From assembly GCF_026540855.1 (NCBI RefSeq), contig NZ_JALNUP010000001.1, positions 248,001 to 312,000 on the forward strand: 64,000 bases of DNA. The letters are read 5' to 3'. How positions within the stretch are numbered: the first letter of the stretch is position 1; every line of letters begins with the position of its first letter. Positions 50,025-59,489 of this stretch are shown in pieces. A program made the translations under genes and the position numbers. The notes beneath the pieces are model-generated. The model was not told the DNA's origin. It ran no database searches and saw only the letters and a program-made list of their open reading frames with translations. The DNA comes from Sphingomonas sp. GC_Shp_5. Lineage in GTDB: Bacteria; Pseudomonadota; Alphaproteobacteria; Sphingomonadales; Sphingomonadaceae.

Positions 50025-50486
50025 TCAGATCGCCGGCTCGACGAGGATCACGTCGCCGACAGCAATGGCGCCGCCCTCGATCACCCTCGCCAGCACGCCG
50101 CCGCGCCAGTCCGGGGTGAGCGCCGCCTTCAGCCCGGCGGCCAGCGTCTCCATGCGGCTGCACGGATCGCATTCCTGGGTGATCTCGAGCACGACCGTGC
50201 CGATCCGCAGCCGCGTGCCGGGGATCTGCGGCAGGTCGAGCCCGTCGACCAGCAGATTGGCGCGGCGTTCCTGCCACGGCAGGCTGTGGCCAACCGCCGC
50301 CATCGCAGCCTCCCAGTCGCCGCGTTCGACCAGCGAGACCTGGCGACGGCCCCGCCCGCCGGGTTTTACCGCGCCGCGGAAGTCGCCCTCCAGCCCTGCC
50401 TCAACCGAGACGTTGACGTGGTCGACGACCTCCATCGGCGCCTTGGGAAAGGCATGCCGCGCGATCCCGGCGAGGATGCCGCCCAT
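50025..50486 (-). CDS. MOSC domain-containing protein
   Basis: 153 aa from ATG 50486. The MOSC fold (molybdenum cofactor sulfurase C-terminal-like) is recognised by GLEGDFRGAVKPGGRGRRQVSLVERGDW, RRANLLVDGLDLP, GTRLRIGTVVLEITQECDPCSRM with the conserved Cys, and RGGVLARVIEGG. Such proteins carry sulfur or are involved in molybdenum enzyme chemistry. It begins 4 bases after gap, suggesting co-transcription of gap, this gene and pgk. Confidence 0.88.
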   Translation of the reverse strand: MGGILAGIARHAFPKAPMEVVDHVNVSVEAGLEGDFRGAVKPGGRGRRQVSLVERGDWEAAMAAVGHSLPWQERRANLLVDGLDLPQIPGTRLRIGTVVLEITQECDPCSRMETLAAGLKAALTPDWRGGVLARVIEGGAIAVGDVILVEPAI

Positions 50487-50490
50487 CCGG

Positions 50491-51498
50491 TTAGAGGAAC
50501 TTCGCCATCGCCGCGGCGGTATCGACCATGCGGTTCGAGAAACCCCATTCATTGTCGTACCAGGACACGACGCGGACCAGCTTGCCGTCGATCACCGCCG
50601 TCTCGAGGCTGTCCACCGTCGAGCTCTGCGGCGTGTGCATCAGATCGATCGAAACCAGCGGCTCATCCGAATAGACCAGGATGCCCTTGAGCGGACCGCT
50701 CTCGGACGCCGCCTTGAGGATGGCGTTGATCTCTTCCTTGCTGGTGTCGCGCTTGGGCGTGAAGGTGAGATCGACCAGGCTGACGTCCGGCACCGGCACG
50801 CGGATCGCCGAGCCGTCAAGCTTGCCCTTGAGCTCGGGCAGCACCTCGCCAACGGCGCGGGCGGCGCCGGTGGTGGTCGGGATGATGTTCATTGCCGCTG
50901 CACGGGCACGGCGCAGATCGGGGTGGATCTGGTCGAGGATCTTCTGGTCGTTGGTATAGGCGTGGACGGTGGTCATCAGGCCGCGCTCGATACCGACGCT
51001 GTCGTTGAGCACCTTGGCGACCGGCGCCAAGCAGTTGGTGGTGCACGACGCGTTCGAGACGATCGTGTGATCGGCGGTGAGCTGGTCGTTGTTGACGCCG
51101 AACACCACCGTCAGGTCGACGCCCTTGCCCGGTGCCGAGATCAGCACCTTCTTGGCGCCGGCGTCGATATGCTTCTGGCACGAGGCCTTGTCGGTGAAGA
51201 AGCCGGTGCATTCGAGCACCAGCTCGACGGCCAGTTCCTTGTGCGGCAAGTTGGCGGGATCGCGCTCGGCGGTGACGCGGATGCGCTTGCCGTCGATCAC
51301 CAGATCATCGCCTTCGGCGGCGACGGTGCCGGGGTATTTGCCATGGACGCTGTCGCGGCTGAACAGCCAGGCGTTCGACTTGGCATCGGCGAGATCGTTG
51401 ATCGCGACCAGCTCGAGATCATGGCCGTCGCGCTCGATGATCGCCCGTGCGACGAGGCGGCCGATGCGCCCGAAGCCGTTGATCGCTACCTTGGTCAT
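50491..51498 (-). CDS. gap: Glyceraldehyde-3-phosphate dehydrogenase, type I
   Basis: 335 aa. NAD(P)-dependent oxidation of glyceraldehyde 3-phosphate. N-terminal Rossmann [13 protein letters not shown], catalytic Cys in [16 protein letters not shown], then [33 protein letters not shown] and [16 protein letters not shown]. It leads the minus-strand glycolytic run gap-MOSC-pgk. The 220 bases upstream (51499-51718) hold its promoter region together with that of the divergent zapA group; no repeat is visible there. Confidence 0.98.
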   Translation of the reverse strand: MTKVAINGFGRIGRLVARAIIERDGHDLELVAINDLADAKSNAWLFSRDSVHGKYPGTVAAEGDDLVIDGKRIRVTAERDPANLPHKELAVELVLECTGFFTDKASCQKHIDAGAKKVLISAPGKGVDLTVVFGVNNDQLTADHTIVSNASCTTNCLAPVAKVLNDSVGIERGLMTTVHAYTNDQKILDQIHPDLRRARAAAMNIIPTTTGAARAVGEVLPELKGKLDGSAIRVPVPDVSLVDLTFTPKRDTSKEEINAILKAASESGPLKGILVYSDEPLVSIDLMHTPQSSTVDSLETAVIDGKLVRVVSWYDNEWGFSNRMVDTAAAMAKFL

Positions 51499-51718
51499 CC
51501 GAAAGTCTCCTCGCGTGTCGCGTGCTGGATCGTCGCGGCCCTGCCCCGGATCGCAGGGCGCCGGCCACGGCGGGCGGGTCGCCTTTGCGGGGGGCGCCCC
51601 ACCCTGTCAACCGCCGCATCGCCACCGCCATCGGCGTGAGCCGTCGACGCGACGAGCGGGACGAACGGCGCGGTCAAGCCGGGTTGCCGCGAGAGGTGCG
51701 CGCGCTTACTTGCCCTCG

Positions 51719-51901
51719 ATGGCAGACACCCACTCCGCGGTCGACCGGGTCGACGCGGCCCTTGCTCGAATCGAAGCGGCAATCGACGCCCGTGCCCGGG
51801 CAGGCGATGCGCTGGCGCGCCGCCATGCCGCGCTTAAAGCGCGAATGGCCGAGGCGGTGAGCGCGCTCGACGACGTCATTGCCCGCGGGAGCAATGGCTG
51901 A
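51719..51901 (+). CDS. Small coiled-coil protein upstream of zapA
   Basis: 60 aa (MADTHSAVDRVDAALARIEA, then AIDARARAGDALARRHAALK and ARMAEAVSALDDVIARGSNG). Continuous helix with Ala/Leu heptads. Its stop overlaps the zapA ATG (TGATG), so translation is coupled. A short coiled-coil gene before zapA is recurrent in alphaproteobacteria; it may interact with ZapA or FtsZ, but this is inference from position. Confidence 0.72.
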   Translation: MADTHSAVDRVDAALARIEAAIDARARAGDALARRHAALKARMAEAVSALDDVIARGSNG

Positions 51902-52209
51902 TGGCCGAGGTGACGCTGCAGATCGGCGGCCGCCCGCACACCGTTGCCTGCCGCGATGGCGAGGAAGCCCGCGTCAAACTGCTGGGGCGGATGCTCGGCG
52001 AGCGTTGGCCGGCGGCGAACCGCGCGGCAGGCGGCATGGACAGCGAACGCGCGATGCTGCTGGTCGCGCTGATGCTCGCCGACGATCTCGACGAGATGAT
52101 CCAGCGACCACCCGAAGGCGCCGCGGTGAGCGAGGCCGCGCTGGCGCGGATCGCCGACCGGCTGGAAGCGCTTGCGAATGCCCTTGAGCAGACGCCCTCG
52201 ACCACCTAG
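51901..52209 (+). CDS. zapA: Cell division protein ZapA
   Basis: 102 aa. FtsZ-ring stabilising protein. Family pattern: MAEVTLQIGGRPHTVACRDG EEARVK-type N-terminal strand pair, then helices including MLLVALMLADDLDEM and a C-terminal coiled coil (ALARIADRLEALANAL). Position in front of 6S RNA and fau supports the call. The Cys in HTVACRDGEE sits where ZapA usually has a conserved polar residue. Confidence 0.87.
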   Translation: MAEVTLQIGGRPHTVACRDGEEARVKLLGRMLGERWPAANRAAGGMDSERAMLLVALMLADDLDEMIQRPPEGAAVSEAALARIADRLEALANALEQTPSTT

Positions 52210-52215
52210 ATAGGT

Positions 52216-52377
52216 GGTGGCGGGTTCTGCCCGGTACGAGCCTCAAACATCCCCGAGGCTATTCTTCATCCTAGGGGGCTGTCCCTGCCCAGGCCCTGGC
52301 CTGACGCACATGGTCCCCACCTGACGTTCTGGGCGTCGGAGGATAATTTGGCAAACGGCCACGGCGGGCCCGCCACC
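52216..52377 (+). ncRNA. ssrS: 6S RNA
   Basis: The 5' GGTGGCGGG (52216-52224) pairs with 3' CCCGCCACC (52369-52377) to close a rod about 162 nt long. Between them are the paired halves of a long interrupted hairpin with a central open region, as in 6S RNA, and GGAGGATAATTTGGCAAACG near the 3' side resembles alphaproteobacterial 6S RNAs as I remember them. The location between zapA and fau is the standard one. 6S RNA sequesters sigma-70 RNA polymerase in stationary phase. Exact ends are estimated. Confidence 0.78.
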
Positions 52378-52476
52378 CCGCCCCCAATGATTGCCGCAGC
52401 GATAGGCTGCTGCGTTTCCTGCGCGGGCAAATCGTGTAGACGGCAGCCATGGTTGTTGCGTCGCGGGGCTGCTGAC

Positions 52477-53013
52477 ATGACCGACAAGAACGCGCTTCGT
52501 GCCCGGTTGCGGGCTGCTCGCGACCGCTTCGATCGCGCAGGCGCGATCGCGCCGCCCGGCGCCTACCTTCGGCGTCTTACCCACGGCATGACGGTCGCCT
52601 CCTACGTCCCGATCGGCAGCGAGGCTTCGCCCTCGGCGCTGGCGCGGGCCGCGAGCGAGGCGGGATGCGTGCTCGCCCTGCCCCATGTCACCACCCGCAG
52701 CGAGCCGCTACGCTTCCTCGCCTGGGAAACCGAAGCGGCGCTCGCGAGCGGGCCGCTGGGGCTGCAGCAGCCCGCAGCGACGGCGCGCGAGCTGGGGCCC
52801 GACATCATCCTGACGCCGCTGATCGGGTTCGATCGTCGTGGCAACCGGCTCGGCCAGGGCGCCGGGCATTACGATCGCGCCTTCGCGCGCCATCCCCAGG
52901 CGTGGCGGATCGGCGTCGCCTGGTCGATACAGGAGGTTGAGGCGCTGATGCCCGATGCATGGGACGTGCCGCTCCACGCGATCGTCACCGAGCGCGAATG
53001 GATCGTGGCATGA
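52477..53013 (+). CDS. 5-formyltetrahydrofolate cyclo-ligase
   Basis: 178 aa. ATP-dependent conversion of 5-formyl-THF to 5,10-methenyl-THF. Motifs: ALRARLRAARD at the start, VASYVPIGSEASPSALARAA, and the family signature DIILTPLIGFDRRGNRLGQGAGHYDRAFA. ATG 52477 was chosen because it gives MTDKNALRARLRAARDRFDR; the longer frame reads through 6S RNA. Its TGA overlaps the DUF2842 ATG (ATGA). The gene is often named fau or ygfA next to 6S RNA. Confidence 0.93.
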   Translation: MTDKNALRARLRAARDRFDRAGAIAPPGAYLRRLTHGMTVASYVPIGSEASPSALARAASEAGCVLALPHVTTRSEPLRFLAWETEAALASGPLGLQQPAATARELGPDIILTPLIGFDRRGNRLGQGAGHYDRAFARHPQAWRIGVAWSIQEVEALMPDAWDVPLHAIVTEREWIVA

Positions 53014-53216
53014 GCCCGAGCTGGCGCAAGCCTGCCGGCATGCTGGCGATCCTGGCGCTGATCGTCTTATGGTGTGGTATCATCGCCAGCGCCTCGACGA
53101 CGGTGGGTGGCTGGCACTGGCTGGCGCAGCTTGGCTTCTATGCGGTGGCGGGGATCATCTGGATCGCGCCGTTGAAGCCGCTGCTTCGCTGGATGGAAAC
53201 CGGCCGCTGGCGGTAG
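53010..53216 (+). CDS. DUF2842 family membrane protein
   Basis: 68 aa with two hydrophobic helices (MLAILALIVLWCGIIASAST and LAQLGFYAVAGIIWIAPLKP) and a conserved ending LLRWMETGRWR. This fits DUF2842, a short alphaproteobacterial inner-membrane family of unknown function. It starts by ATGA overlap with the cyclo-ligase. Confidence 0.85.
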   Translation: MSPSWRKPAGMLAILALIVLWCGIIASASTTVGGWHWLAQLGFYAVAGIIWIAPLKPLLRWMETGRWR

Positions 53217-53220
53217 CGCC

Positions 53221-53236
53221 CTCCCCTGGCGGGGAG
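53221..53236. terminator. Short GC-rich hairpin between DUF2842 and tRNA-Asp
   Basis: CTCCCC and GGGGAG pair around TGGC in the 20 bases between the DUF2842 stop and the 3' end of the first tRNA gene. It could end transcription from both sides, but there is no T-tract, so the call is tentative. Confidence 0.35.
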
Positions 53237-53313
<77 letters not shown>

Positions 53314-53403
53314 AAACCCGGGGACGGACCCGACCCGGGCCATTTGACCCGTGCCTAATCCTGGTTTCTGAGAGGCTTCGATACGCATTCCCGGCAAAAG
53401 GAA

Positions 53404-53480
<77 letters not shown>

Positions 53481-53545
53481 TTAAAGCGTCGAGGCGCGCC
53501 AACTAGGCGAGCCGCCGGGGGGTGTCAACGGTCTAATCCGCGCGC

Positions 53546-54769
53546 CTATTCGCTGGGCTCGTCGGGCGAGCGCTTGCGGTCGCGCTGCTGCTGGACGAGC
53601 GTGCCATGTTCGAACAGGAAACCGGTGATGTCGGGCTTGCCCGCGGCACCGATCACGGTCTGGATGATGATCAGCAGCGGCACCGCGAGCAACGCTCCCG
53701 CCGTGCCCCATACCCAGCCCCAGAAGCTCAGCGAGATCAGGATCAGGATCGGGCTGATCGTCAGCCGGTGGCCGACCACCAGCGGCGTGATCACATTGGC
53801 CTCCACCAGGTGGCAACCGATCATGATCGCCGGCGGCAGCAGCGCCACCCAGATGTCCGAGAAGGTCATCAGCCCGCCGACCGCCATCAGGAACGCCGCA
53901 ACGATCGGCCCAAAATACGGCACGTAGTTGAGCAATGCGACGATGCCGCCCCACATCAGCGGATAGGGCATGCCGACCAGATACAGCGCGCCGGACACCA
54001 CCATGCCGAGGATGATGTTGATCACGGTGATCGTGCCGAGATAGGCCGAAACGTCGTCCACCACGTCCTGGATCACCCGCGCCGTCGCCATTGCGCCATC
54101 GAAGCTGGTGCGGCCGGTGATGGTGCGCTTGCGCATTCGCGTCCAGCCGGAGAGGAAGAAGAACACGATCAGCACGCCGAAGAAGAATTGCACGATCACC
54201 GCCGGCGCCGAGGTGGCGGCAAGCTCGAGGATCGAACTCGGTGGTGCCACCGCAGCGGTTTGTGGCTGGCGCACCGGCGTGGTCGCGATCTGCCGGAACA
54301 GGCGGTTCACCGATTTCTCCAGCGTCGAATAGAGATCGAGCAGCGGCGACAGATTATGCTGGATTCGCGAGATGCGGGTCGGCAGCAACTGGAAGAAGTC
54401 GGTGGCGGGCACCACGATCGCCGCGATCGCGACATTGGCGACGAGCAGGAACACCAGCACGCAGAGCAGCGCCGCAATCGGTGACGGCAAGCCGCGGCGT
54501 TCGAGCCATTCCAGCACCGGCACCAGCGCAATCGCGATCACCAGCGCCGCGGTGAGCGGCATGAAGAACTCGACGCCCGACTTGAGCGCGAATGGCGTGC
54601 CGACCACCAGCCCGATACCCGCGATCAGCGTCAGCGCCGCGAGAAGACGATCGCGGCGCTGCGCGATCCGCACGATGTCGTCGATCGGCACCCCCGCATG
54701 ATGGGCGATCGCCTCTTCATTGTCCGCCGCGGCGGGAAAACTGGGGTGGGAAGCACCTAGGTCTGCCAT
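53546..54769 (-). CDS. AI-2E family transporter (PerM/YhhT-like permease)
   Basis: 407 aa with about eight membrane helices. Family landmarks: ALVIAIALVPVLEWLERRGLPS, the central soluble region (about 120-190), IILGMVVSGALYLVGMPYPLMWGGIVALLNYVPYFGPIVAAFL and EANVITPLVVGHRLTISPILILISLSFWGWVWG. Members are called AI-2 exporters but substrates vary and are mostly unproven. It has polar tails at both ends and no obvious operon partner. Confidence 0.9.
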   Translation of the reverse strand: MADLGASHPSFPAAADNEEAIAHHAGVPIDDIVRIAQRRDRLLAALTLIAGIGLVVGTPFALKSGVEFFMPLTAALVIAIALVPVLEWLERRGLPSPIAALLCVLVFLLVANVAIAAIVVPATDFFQLLPTRISRIQHNLSPLLDLYSTLEKSVNRLFRQIATTPVRQPQTAAVAPPSSILELAATSAPAVIVQFFFGVLIVFFFLSGWTRMRKRTITGRTSFDGAMATARVIQDVVDDVSAYLGTITVINIILGMVVSGALYLVGMPYPLMWGGIVALLNYVPYFGPIVAAFLMAVGGLMTFSDIWVALLPPAIMIGCHLVEANVITPLVVGHRLTISPILILISLSFWGWVWGTAGALLAVPLLIIIQTVIGAAGKPDITGFLFEHGTLVQQQRDRKRSPDEPSE

Positions 54770-54805
54770 GACGACACCCTAGCGTCATTCCCGCGCCGTG
54801 TAAGC

Positions 54806-54826
54806 ATCCAGCCATCATGGCTGGAT
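54806..54826. repeat. 21-bp near-perfect palindrome
   Basis: ATCCAGCCAT and ATGGCTGGAT are exact reverse complements around a single C. It lies in the 219-base divergent region between the permease and the FadB-like gene, and CTTTAC follows. It may be a hairpin or an operator. The remainder of 54770-54988 shows nothing further. Confidence 0.45.
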
Positions 54827-54988
54827 CTTTACAGAGTTGAACAGCCGGTGTGGTGCGCGTGACGCCCAGCCATGTTTTTCGCTTGATGATATCGGCCAAT
54901 CCAGCAATATCCTCCACAAGTTAGAAAGGCGGGTACGCTGCTGAGGTAGATCGGCGCCCCGCTACGCCCTGTCAACGCGGAGAGAAGA

Positions 54989-57019
54989 ATGGCTGCGCCG
55001 ATCCGTGCCGAGCGGCATGACGACGTCCTCGTCATCATCGCCGACAACCCGCCGGTCAATGCGCTGGGCGCGGCCGTGCGCAGCGGATTGGCGGCTGCGA
55101 TCGAAGATGGCGAGCGAAATCCGGCGATCGGCGCGATGGTGATCCGCTGCGACGGCCGCACCTTCTTTGCCGGCGCCGACATTACCGAATTCGGCAAGCC
55201 GATGCAGGAGCCGGGGCTGCCCGCGGTGGTGGACCGGATCGAGGCCAGCACCAAGCCGATCGTCGCGGCGATCCACGGCACCGCGCTCGGCGGCGGCTGC
55301 GAGATCGCGCTGGGCTGTCACTATCGGATTGCCGTCGCCTCGGCCAAGCTCGGCACTCCCGAGGTCAAGCTCGGCCTACTGCCGGGTGCGGGCGGCACGC
55401 AGCGGCTGCCGCGGATCGCCGGGGTAGCGTTGGCGCTGGAAATGACCGCGCTCGGCACGCCGATCAGCGCAGCCCGCGCGCACGATGCTGGGCTGATCGA
55501 TCGGATCGCGGCAACTGATGATCTGGAAGCCGAGGCGATCGCCTTCGCGCGGAGCAAGGTCGGCCAAACGCCCCTGCCCCGCGCGTCGGCGCGCACGGTC
55601 GCGCCCGATCCCGCTGCGGTCGAAGAGTTCACCCGCGCCCATGCCCGCAAGTTCCGCGGATTCGATGCGCCTGCCGCCAACATTGCCTGCGTGGTCAAGG
55701 CGACCGAGCTGCCCTTCGCCGACGGCATTGCCTTTGAGCGCCAGGAATTCATGCGGCTGATGACCGGCACGCAATCGGCAGCGCAACGCCACCTGTTCTT
55801 CGCCGAACGCCAGGCCGCCAAGATCGACGACCTGCCAGCCGGCACGACACCGCGGACGATCCGCCGCATCGGCGTGATCGGCGCCGGGACGATGGGCGGC
55901 GGCATCTCGATGAACTTCCTCGCCGCCGGCCTGCCAGTGACGATCGTCGAAACCGCGCCCGAAGCGCTGGAGCGCGGCACCGCGGTGATCCGCGCCAATT
56001 ACGCCGCCTCCGCCAAGCGCGGCCGCTTCACAGAGGCCAAGGTCGAGGGGATGATGGCACTGCTCAATCCGACGCTAGACCTTGATGCGCTCGCCGACTG
56101 CGACCTGATCGTCGAGGCGGTCTATGAGAATATGGCGGTGAAGAAAGAGCTGTTCGCGCGACTCGATGCGATCGCCAAGCCGGGGGCGATCCTCGCCTCC
56201 AACACGTCCTACCTCAACATCGACGAGATCGCGGCGGCGACGACGCGCCCTGCCGACGTGGTCGGCATGCATTTCTTCTCGCCCGCCAACGTCATGAAGC
56301 TGCTCGAAGTGGTGCGGGGTGCCGCGACTGCGCCGGATGTGCTGGCGACGGTGATGGCGCTGGCGCGGACGATCGGCAAGGTCGCGGTGGTCAGCGGCGT
56401 TTGCGAAGGATTCATCGGCAATCGCATGCTTTCGCAGCGACAGATTCCCGCGATCGCGATGCTGATCGAGGGCGCACTGCCAGCGCAGAGCGATGCGGTG
56501 CATACACGCTTCGGCATGCCGATGGGACCATTCCAGATGGCCGACCTCGCCGGGGTCGATATCGGCTGGCACAGGGATCCAACCCGGATCGAGAGCATCC
56601 GCGATGCGCTCGCTGCCGAGGGGCGCTGGGGGCAGAAGACGCAGGCCGGCTTCTACGATTACGACGCGCAGCGCACGCCGACGCCATCGGACAAGGTCGC
56701 CACCATCATTGATGAATTTCGCCGTCGTGCCGGCGTGACCCCGCGGGAGATCAGCGACGAGGAGATCGTCGAGCGCACGCTCTACCCGATGGTGAACGAA
56801 GGTGCGCGCATCCTTGCCGAGGGTATCGCGCAGCGCGCGTCCGATATCGATGTGGTGTGGGCGTTTGGCTATGGCTGGCCGGTGTATACCGGCGGCCCGA
56901 TGTTCTGGGCCGACACGGTGGGATTGCCCCGGATCGTCGCCGCGCTCGACAAGCATGGCATCGAGGTGGCGCCGCTACTCCGCGCCAAGGCCGACAGGGG
57001 TGAACGCTTTGTCGGCTGA
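54989..57019 (+). CDS. 3-hydroxyacyl-CoA dehydrogenase / enoyl-CoA hydratase (FadB/FadJ-like)
   Basis: 676 aa bifunctional beta-oxidation enzyme. Crotonase domain (about 1-185): [19 protein letters not shown], and [25 protein letters not shown]-binding 3-hydroxyacyl-CoA dehydrogenase domain (about 290-470): [51 protein letters not shown]-terminal 3HCDH domains (about 475-670): [10 protein letters not shown] and [18 protein letters not shown] 54989 has GGAGAGAAG upstream. It leads a run of acyl-CoA genes. Confidence 0.94.
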   Translation: MAAPIRAERHDDVLVIIADNPPVNALGAAVRSGLAAAIEDGERNPAIGAMVIRCDGRTFFAGADITEFGKPMQEPGLPAVVDRIEASTKPIVAAIHGTALGGGCEIALGCHYRIAVASAKLGTPEVKLGLLPGAGGTQRLPRIAGVALALEMTALGTPISAARAHDAGLIDRIAATDDLEAEAIAFARSKVGQTPLPRASARTVAPDPAAVEEFTRAHARKFRGFDAPAANIACVVKATELPFADGIAFERQEFMRLMTGTQSAAQRHLFFAERQAAKIDDLPAGTTPRTIRRIGVIGAGTMGGGISMNFLAAGLPVTIVETAPEALERGTAVIRANYAASAKRGRFTEAKVEGMMALLNPTLDLDALADCDLIVEAVYENMAVKKELFARLDAIAKPGAILASNTSYLNIDEIAAATTRPADVVGMHFFSPANVMKLLEVVRGAATAPDVLATVMALARTIGKVAVVSGVCEGFIGNRMLSQRQIPAIAMLIEGALPAQSDAVHTRFGMPMGPFQMADLAGVDIGWHRDPTRIESIRDALAAEGRWGQKTQAGFYDYDAQRTPTPSDKVATIIDEFRRRAGVTPREISDEEIVERTLYPMVNEGARILAEGIAQRASDIDVVWAFGYGWPVYTGGPMFWADTVGLPRIVAALDKHGIEVAPLLRAKADRGERFVG

Positions 57020-57055
57020 TGGCGCTGCCCTGGCCGGACCAGCAGGAGGACTTGC

Positions 57056-58240
57056 ATGAGCGATCTCGACGCGTTCAGGACCCACGCCCGTGCCTGGCTT
57101 GCCGAGCACTGCCCGCCGGCGATGCGCGAGCCGGTGCGCAGTGATCGGGATGTGTGCTGGGGTGGCCGCCGCTACACGCCAAGTTCGCCCGAGCAGAAGG
57201 CCTGGCTCGACGCGATGGCCGCGCGGGGCTGGACGGTGCCCGATTGGCCGAGCGCCTATGGCGGCGGCGGCTTGTCGGCGGCCGAGACCAAGATCCTGCG
57301 CGAGGAGATGGCTGCGATCCACGCGCGCAATCCCTTGAACTCGTTCGGCATCTCGATGCTCGGGCCGGCGCTGCTCAAATATGGTACGGAAGCGCAGAAG
57401 CTCGAGCATCTGCCACGAATCGCGCGCGGCGAGATCCGCTGGTGCCAGGGCTATTCCGAACCCAATGCCGGCTCGGATCTCGCTGCGCTCGCCACCGCGG
57501 CCGAGGACGGCGGCGACCATTATCTGGTCAGCGGCCAGAAGGTATGGACCTCCTATGCGGACAAGGCCGACTGGATCTTCTGCCTGGTGCGCACCAGCAA
57601 GGCGAGCAAGCAGGGCGGGATCAGCTTCCTGCTGTTCGACATGGCGAGCGAGGGCGTCTCCACCCGCCCGATCCTGCTGATCAGCGGCAATTCGCCTTTC
57701 TGCGAGACCTTCTTCGATCAAGTGAAGGTGCCCAAGGCCAACCGCGTTCATGACGAGAATAAGGGCTGGGACGTCGCCAAATATCTGCTCGGCCATGAGC
57801 GCGAGATGATCAGCGGCATGGGATTGGGCCAAGGCGCGCGCAATCCGCTGATCGATGGCGCGCTCGCTACGATCGGCCTCGACGCCGAAGGCCGATTGGC
57901 CGATCCGGTGCTCCGCGCCCAGATCGCGCTGTTCGAGGTCCGCGCCAGCGCCTTTTCCGCCATGTCGGAGCGGTTCATCGACCAGCTGAAAGCCGGCCAG
58001 GCTCATCCCGCCCAGCCCTCGATGATGAAGTACGTCGGCACCGAGCTCAACAAGCAGCGCCATGAGCTGGCGATGGCGGCCGGCGGATCCGATACGCTCG
58101 AATGGGAGAGCGAGGCGTCGAACGGCGGCGCGGCGGCGCGGACGTGGCTGCGCACCAAAGCCAATTCGATCGAGGGCGGCACCAGCGAGATCCAGCTCAA
58201 CATCATCGCCAAGCGGATCCTCGATCTGCCGGGTGCCTGA
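57056..58240 (+). CDS. Acyl-CoA dehydrogenase, large-subunit type (PimC-like)
   Basis: 394 aa FAD enzyme making the alpha-beta double bond of acyl-CoA. N-terminal helices, then WCQGYSEPNAGSDLAALATA (FAD/substrate contact), GQKVWTSYADKADWIFCLVRTSK, and C-terminal FAD site SIEGGTSEIQLNIIAKRIL where the Glu may be the catalytic base. The AGGAGGA ribosome site stands before ATG 57056. It is directly followed by a second, shorter dehydrogenase that lacks this Glu motif, a pairing known from heteromeric ACADs. The substrate cannot be read. Confidence 0.9.
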   Translation: MSDLDAFRTHARAWLAEHCPPAMREPVRSDRDVCWGGRRYTPSSPEQKAWLDAMAARGWTVPDWPSAYGGGGLSAAETKILREEMAAIHARNPLNSFGISMLGPALLKYGTEAQKLEHLPRIARGEIRWCQGYSEPNAGSDLAALATAAEDGGDHYLVSGQKVWTSYADKADWIFCLVRTSKASKQGGISFLLFDMASEGVSTRPILLISGNSPFCETFFDQVKVPKANRVHDENKGWDVAKYLLGHEREMISGMGLGQGARNPLIDGALATIGLDAEGRLADPVLRAQIALFEVRASAFSAMSERFIDQLKAGQAHPAQPSMMKYVGTELNKQRHELAMAAGGSDTLEWESEASNGGAAARTWLRTKANSIEGGTSEIQLNIIAKRILDLPGA

Positions 58241-58278
58241 TCGCCGCTCCCGCAACCACCTCCACGAAGGCCAAGACA

Positions 58279-59406
58279 ATGCCGCTGTACCTCACCGACG
58301 AACAGGACATGCTGCGCGACACCGCGCGCGACTTCATCGCCGAGCGCGCACCGGTCGCCCATCTGCGCCAGTTGCGCGACATCGATGATGCGACCGGCTT
58401 CTCGCGTGAGCTGTGGAAGCGCTTCGCCGAGATGGGCTTCACCGGGATCCTTGTTCCCGAAGCCGAGGGCGGCCTCGCGCTAGGGCATGTCGAGGCCGGC
58501 ATCGTGCTCGAGGAGATCGGCCGCAACCTGTCGCCCTCCCCGTTCCTGTCTACCGCGGTGGCGGCGGTAGAGGCGCTGAAGGGCAGTGCGCAGGCCGCGC
58601 ACTGGTTTCCGGGGATCGTCGCTGGCGACACCATCGCGGCGCTTGCGGTCGACGAGGGCGCCAAGCATCGTGAGACGATCGGCCTGCGCGCCGAGCGGGC
58701 TGGCAACGGCTTCGTCCTCACCGGGCGCAAGCAGTTCGTGGTCCACGGCCATGTCGCCGACCTGCTGATCGTCGCCGCGCGCACCGCCGGTGCTGCGCCG
58801 GACCAGGACGGCATTACTTTGTTCGCCATCGATCACGGGATGAAGGGCCTGACCGTCGAGCCGCAGCGTCTCGCCGATGCGAGCCTGGCTGCCCGGATCG
58901 ACTTCGACCGGGTCGCCGTGGATGGCGATGCGGTGATCGGCACGGTCGATGACGGCCGCGCGCCGCTCGAGCGGCTGCTCCGCGCCGGCCGTGCCGGGGT
59001 CGCTGCCGAGCTGCTCGGGGTCGGCAGCGGGGCGATGGCGATGACGCTCGACTATCTCAAGCAGCGCACCCAGTTCGGTCAGGCGATCGGCAGCTTCCAG
59101 GCATTGCAGCATCGTGCCGCGCATCTCTACAGCGAGCTGGAGATCGCGCGCGCGGCGACGCTGAAGGCGCAGCAACTGCTCGACAGCGGCGAGGCCGCGG
59201 CCGACGAGGCGGTATCGGTGGCCAAGGCGATGAGCGCGATGGCGACGACGCTCGCGGTGCAGGAGGGCGTGCAGATGCACGGCGGCATCGGCATGACCGA
59301 TGACTATGACATCGGCTTCTTCATGAAACGGGCACGCACCCTCACCGAGATGTTCGGCGACATCGGCTTCCACGCCGACCGGCTGGCACGGATCGCCGGC
59401 TATTGA
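58279..59406 (+). CDS. Acyl-CoA dehydrogenase, small-subunit type (PimD-like)
   Basis: 375 aa from ATG 58279 (MPLYLTDEQDMLRDTARDFI). ACAD fold with ERAGNGFVLTGRKQFVVHGH and LKQRTQFGQAIGSFQALQHRAAHLYSE, then QEGVQMHGGIGMTDDYDIGF. The C-terminal segment has no EGT(S)EI motif, so it may be catalytically silent and stabilise FAD in a complex with the preceding subunit. Only 38 bases separate the two genes. Confidence 0.87.
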   Translation: MPLYLTDEQDMLRDTARDFIAERAPVAHLRQLRDIDDATGFSRELWKRFAEMGFTGILVPEAEGGLALGHVEAGIVLEEIGRNLSPSPFLSTAVAAVEALKGSAQAAHWFPGIVAGDTIAALAVDEGAKHRETIGLRAERAGNGFVLTGRKQFVVHGHVADLLIVAARTAGAAPDQDGITLFAIDHGMKGLTVEPQRLADASLAARIDFDRVAVDGDAVIGTVDDGRAPLERLLRAGRAGVAAELLGVGSGAMAMTLDYLKQRTQFGQAIGSFQALQHRAAHLYSELEIARAATLKAQQLLDSGEAAADEAVSVAKAMSAMATTLAVQEGVQMHGGIGMTDDYDIGFFMKRARTLTEMFGDIGFHADRLARIAGY

Positions 59407-59489
59407 GGAACGCTATAGGCTTGTCCAGCGCTTGTGACCCTCTCTAGGCTGGCGCCAACCGGCGCCTGGCGCCCCGATGCGAGACGGTG

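Noticed and set aside
52348..52476. Extended N-terminus of the 5-formyl-THF cyclo-ligase
   Set aside because: The extra 43 codons overlap the 3' end of the 6S RNA and read as low-quality sequence; the family start fits ATG 52477.
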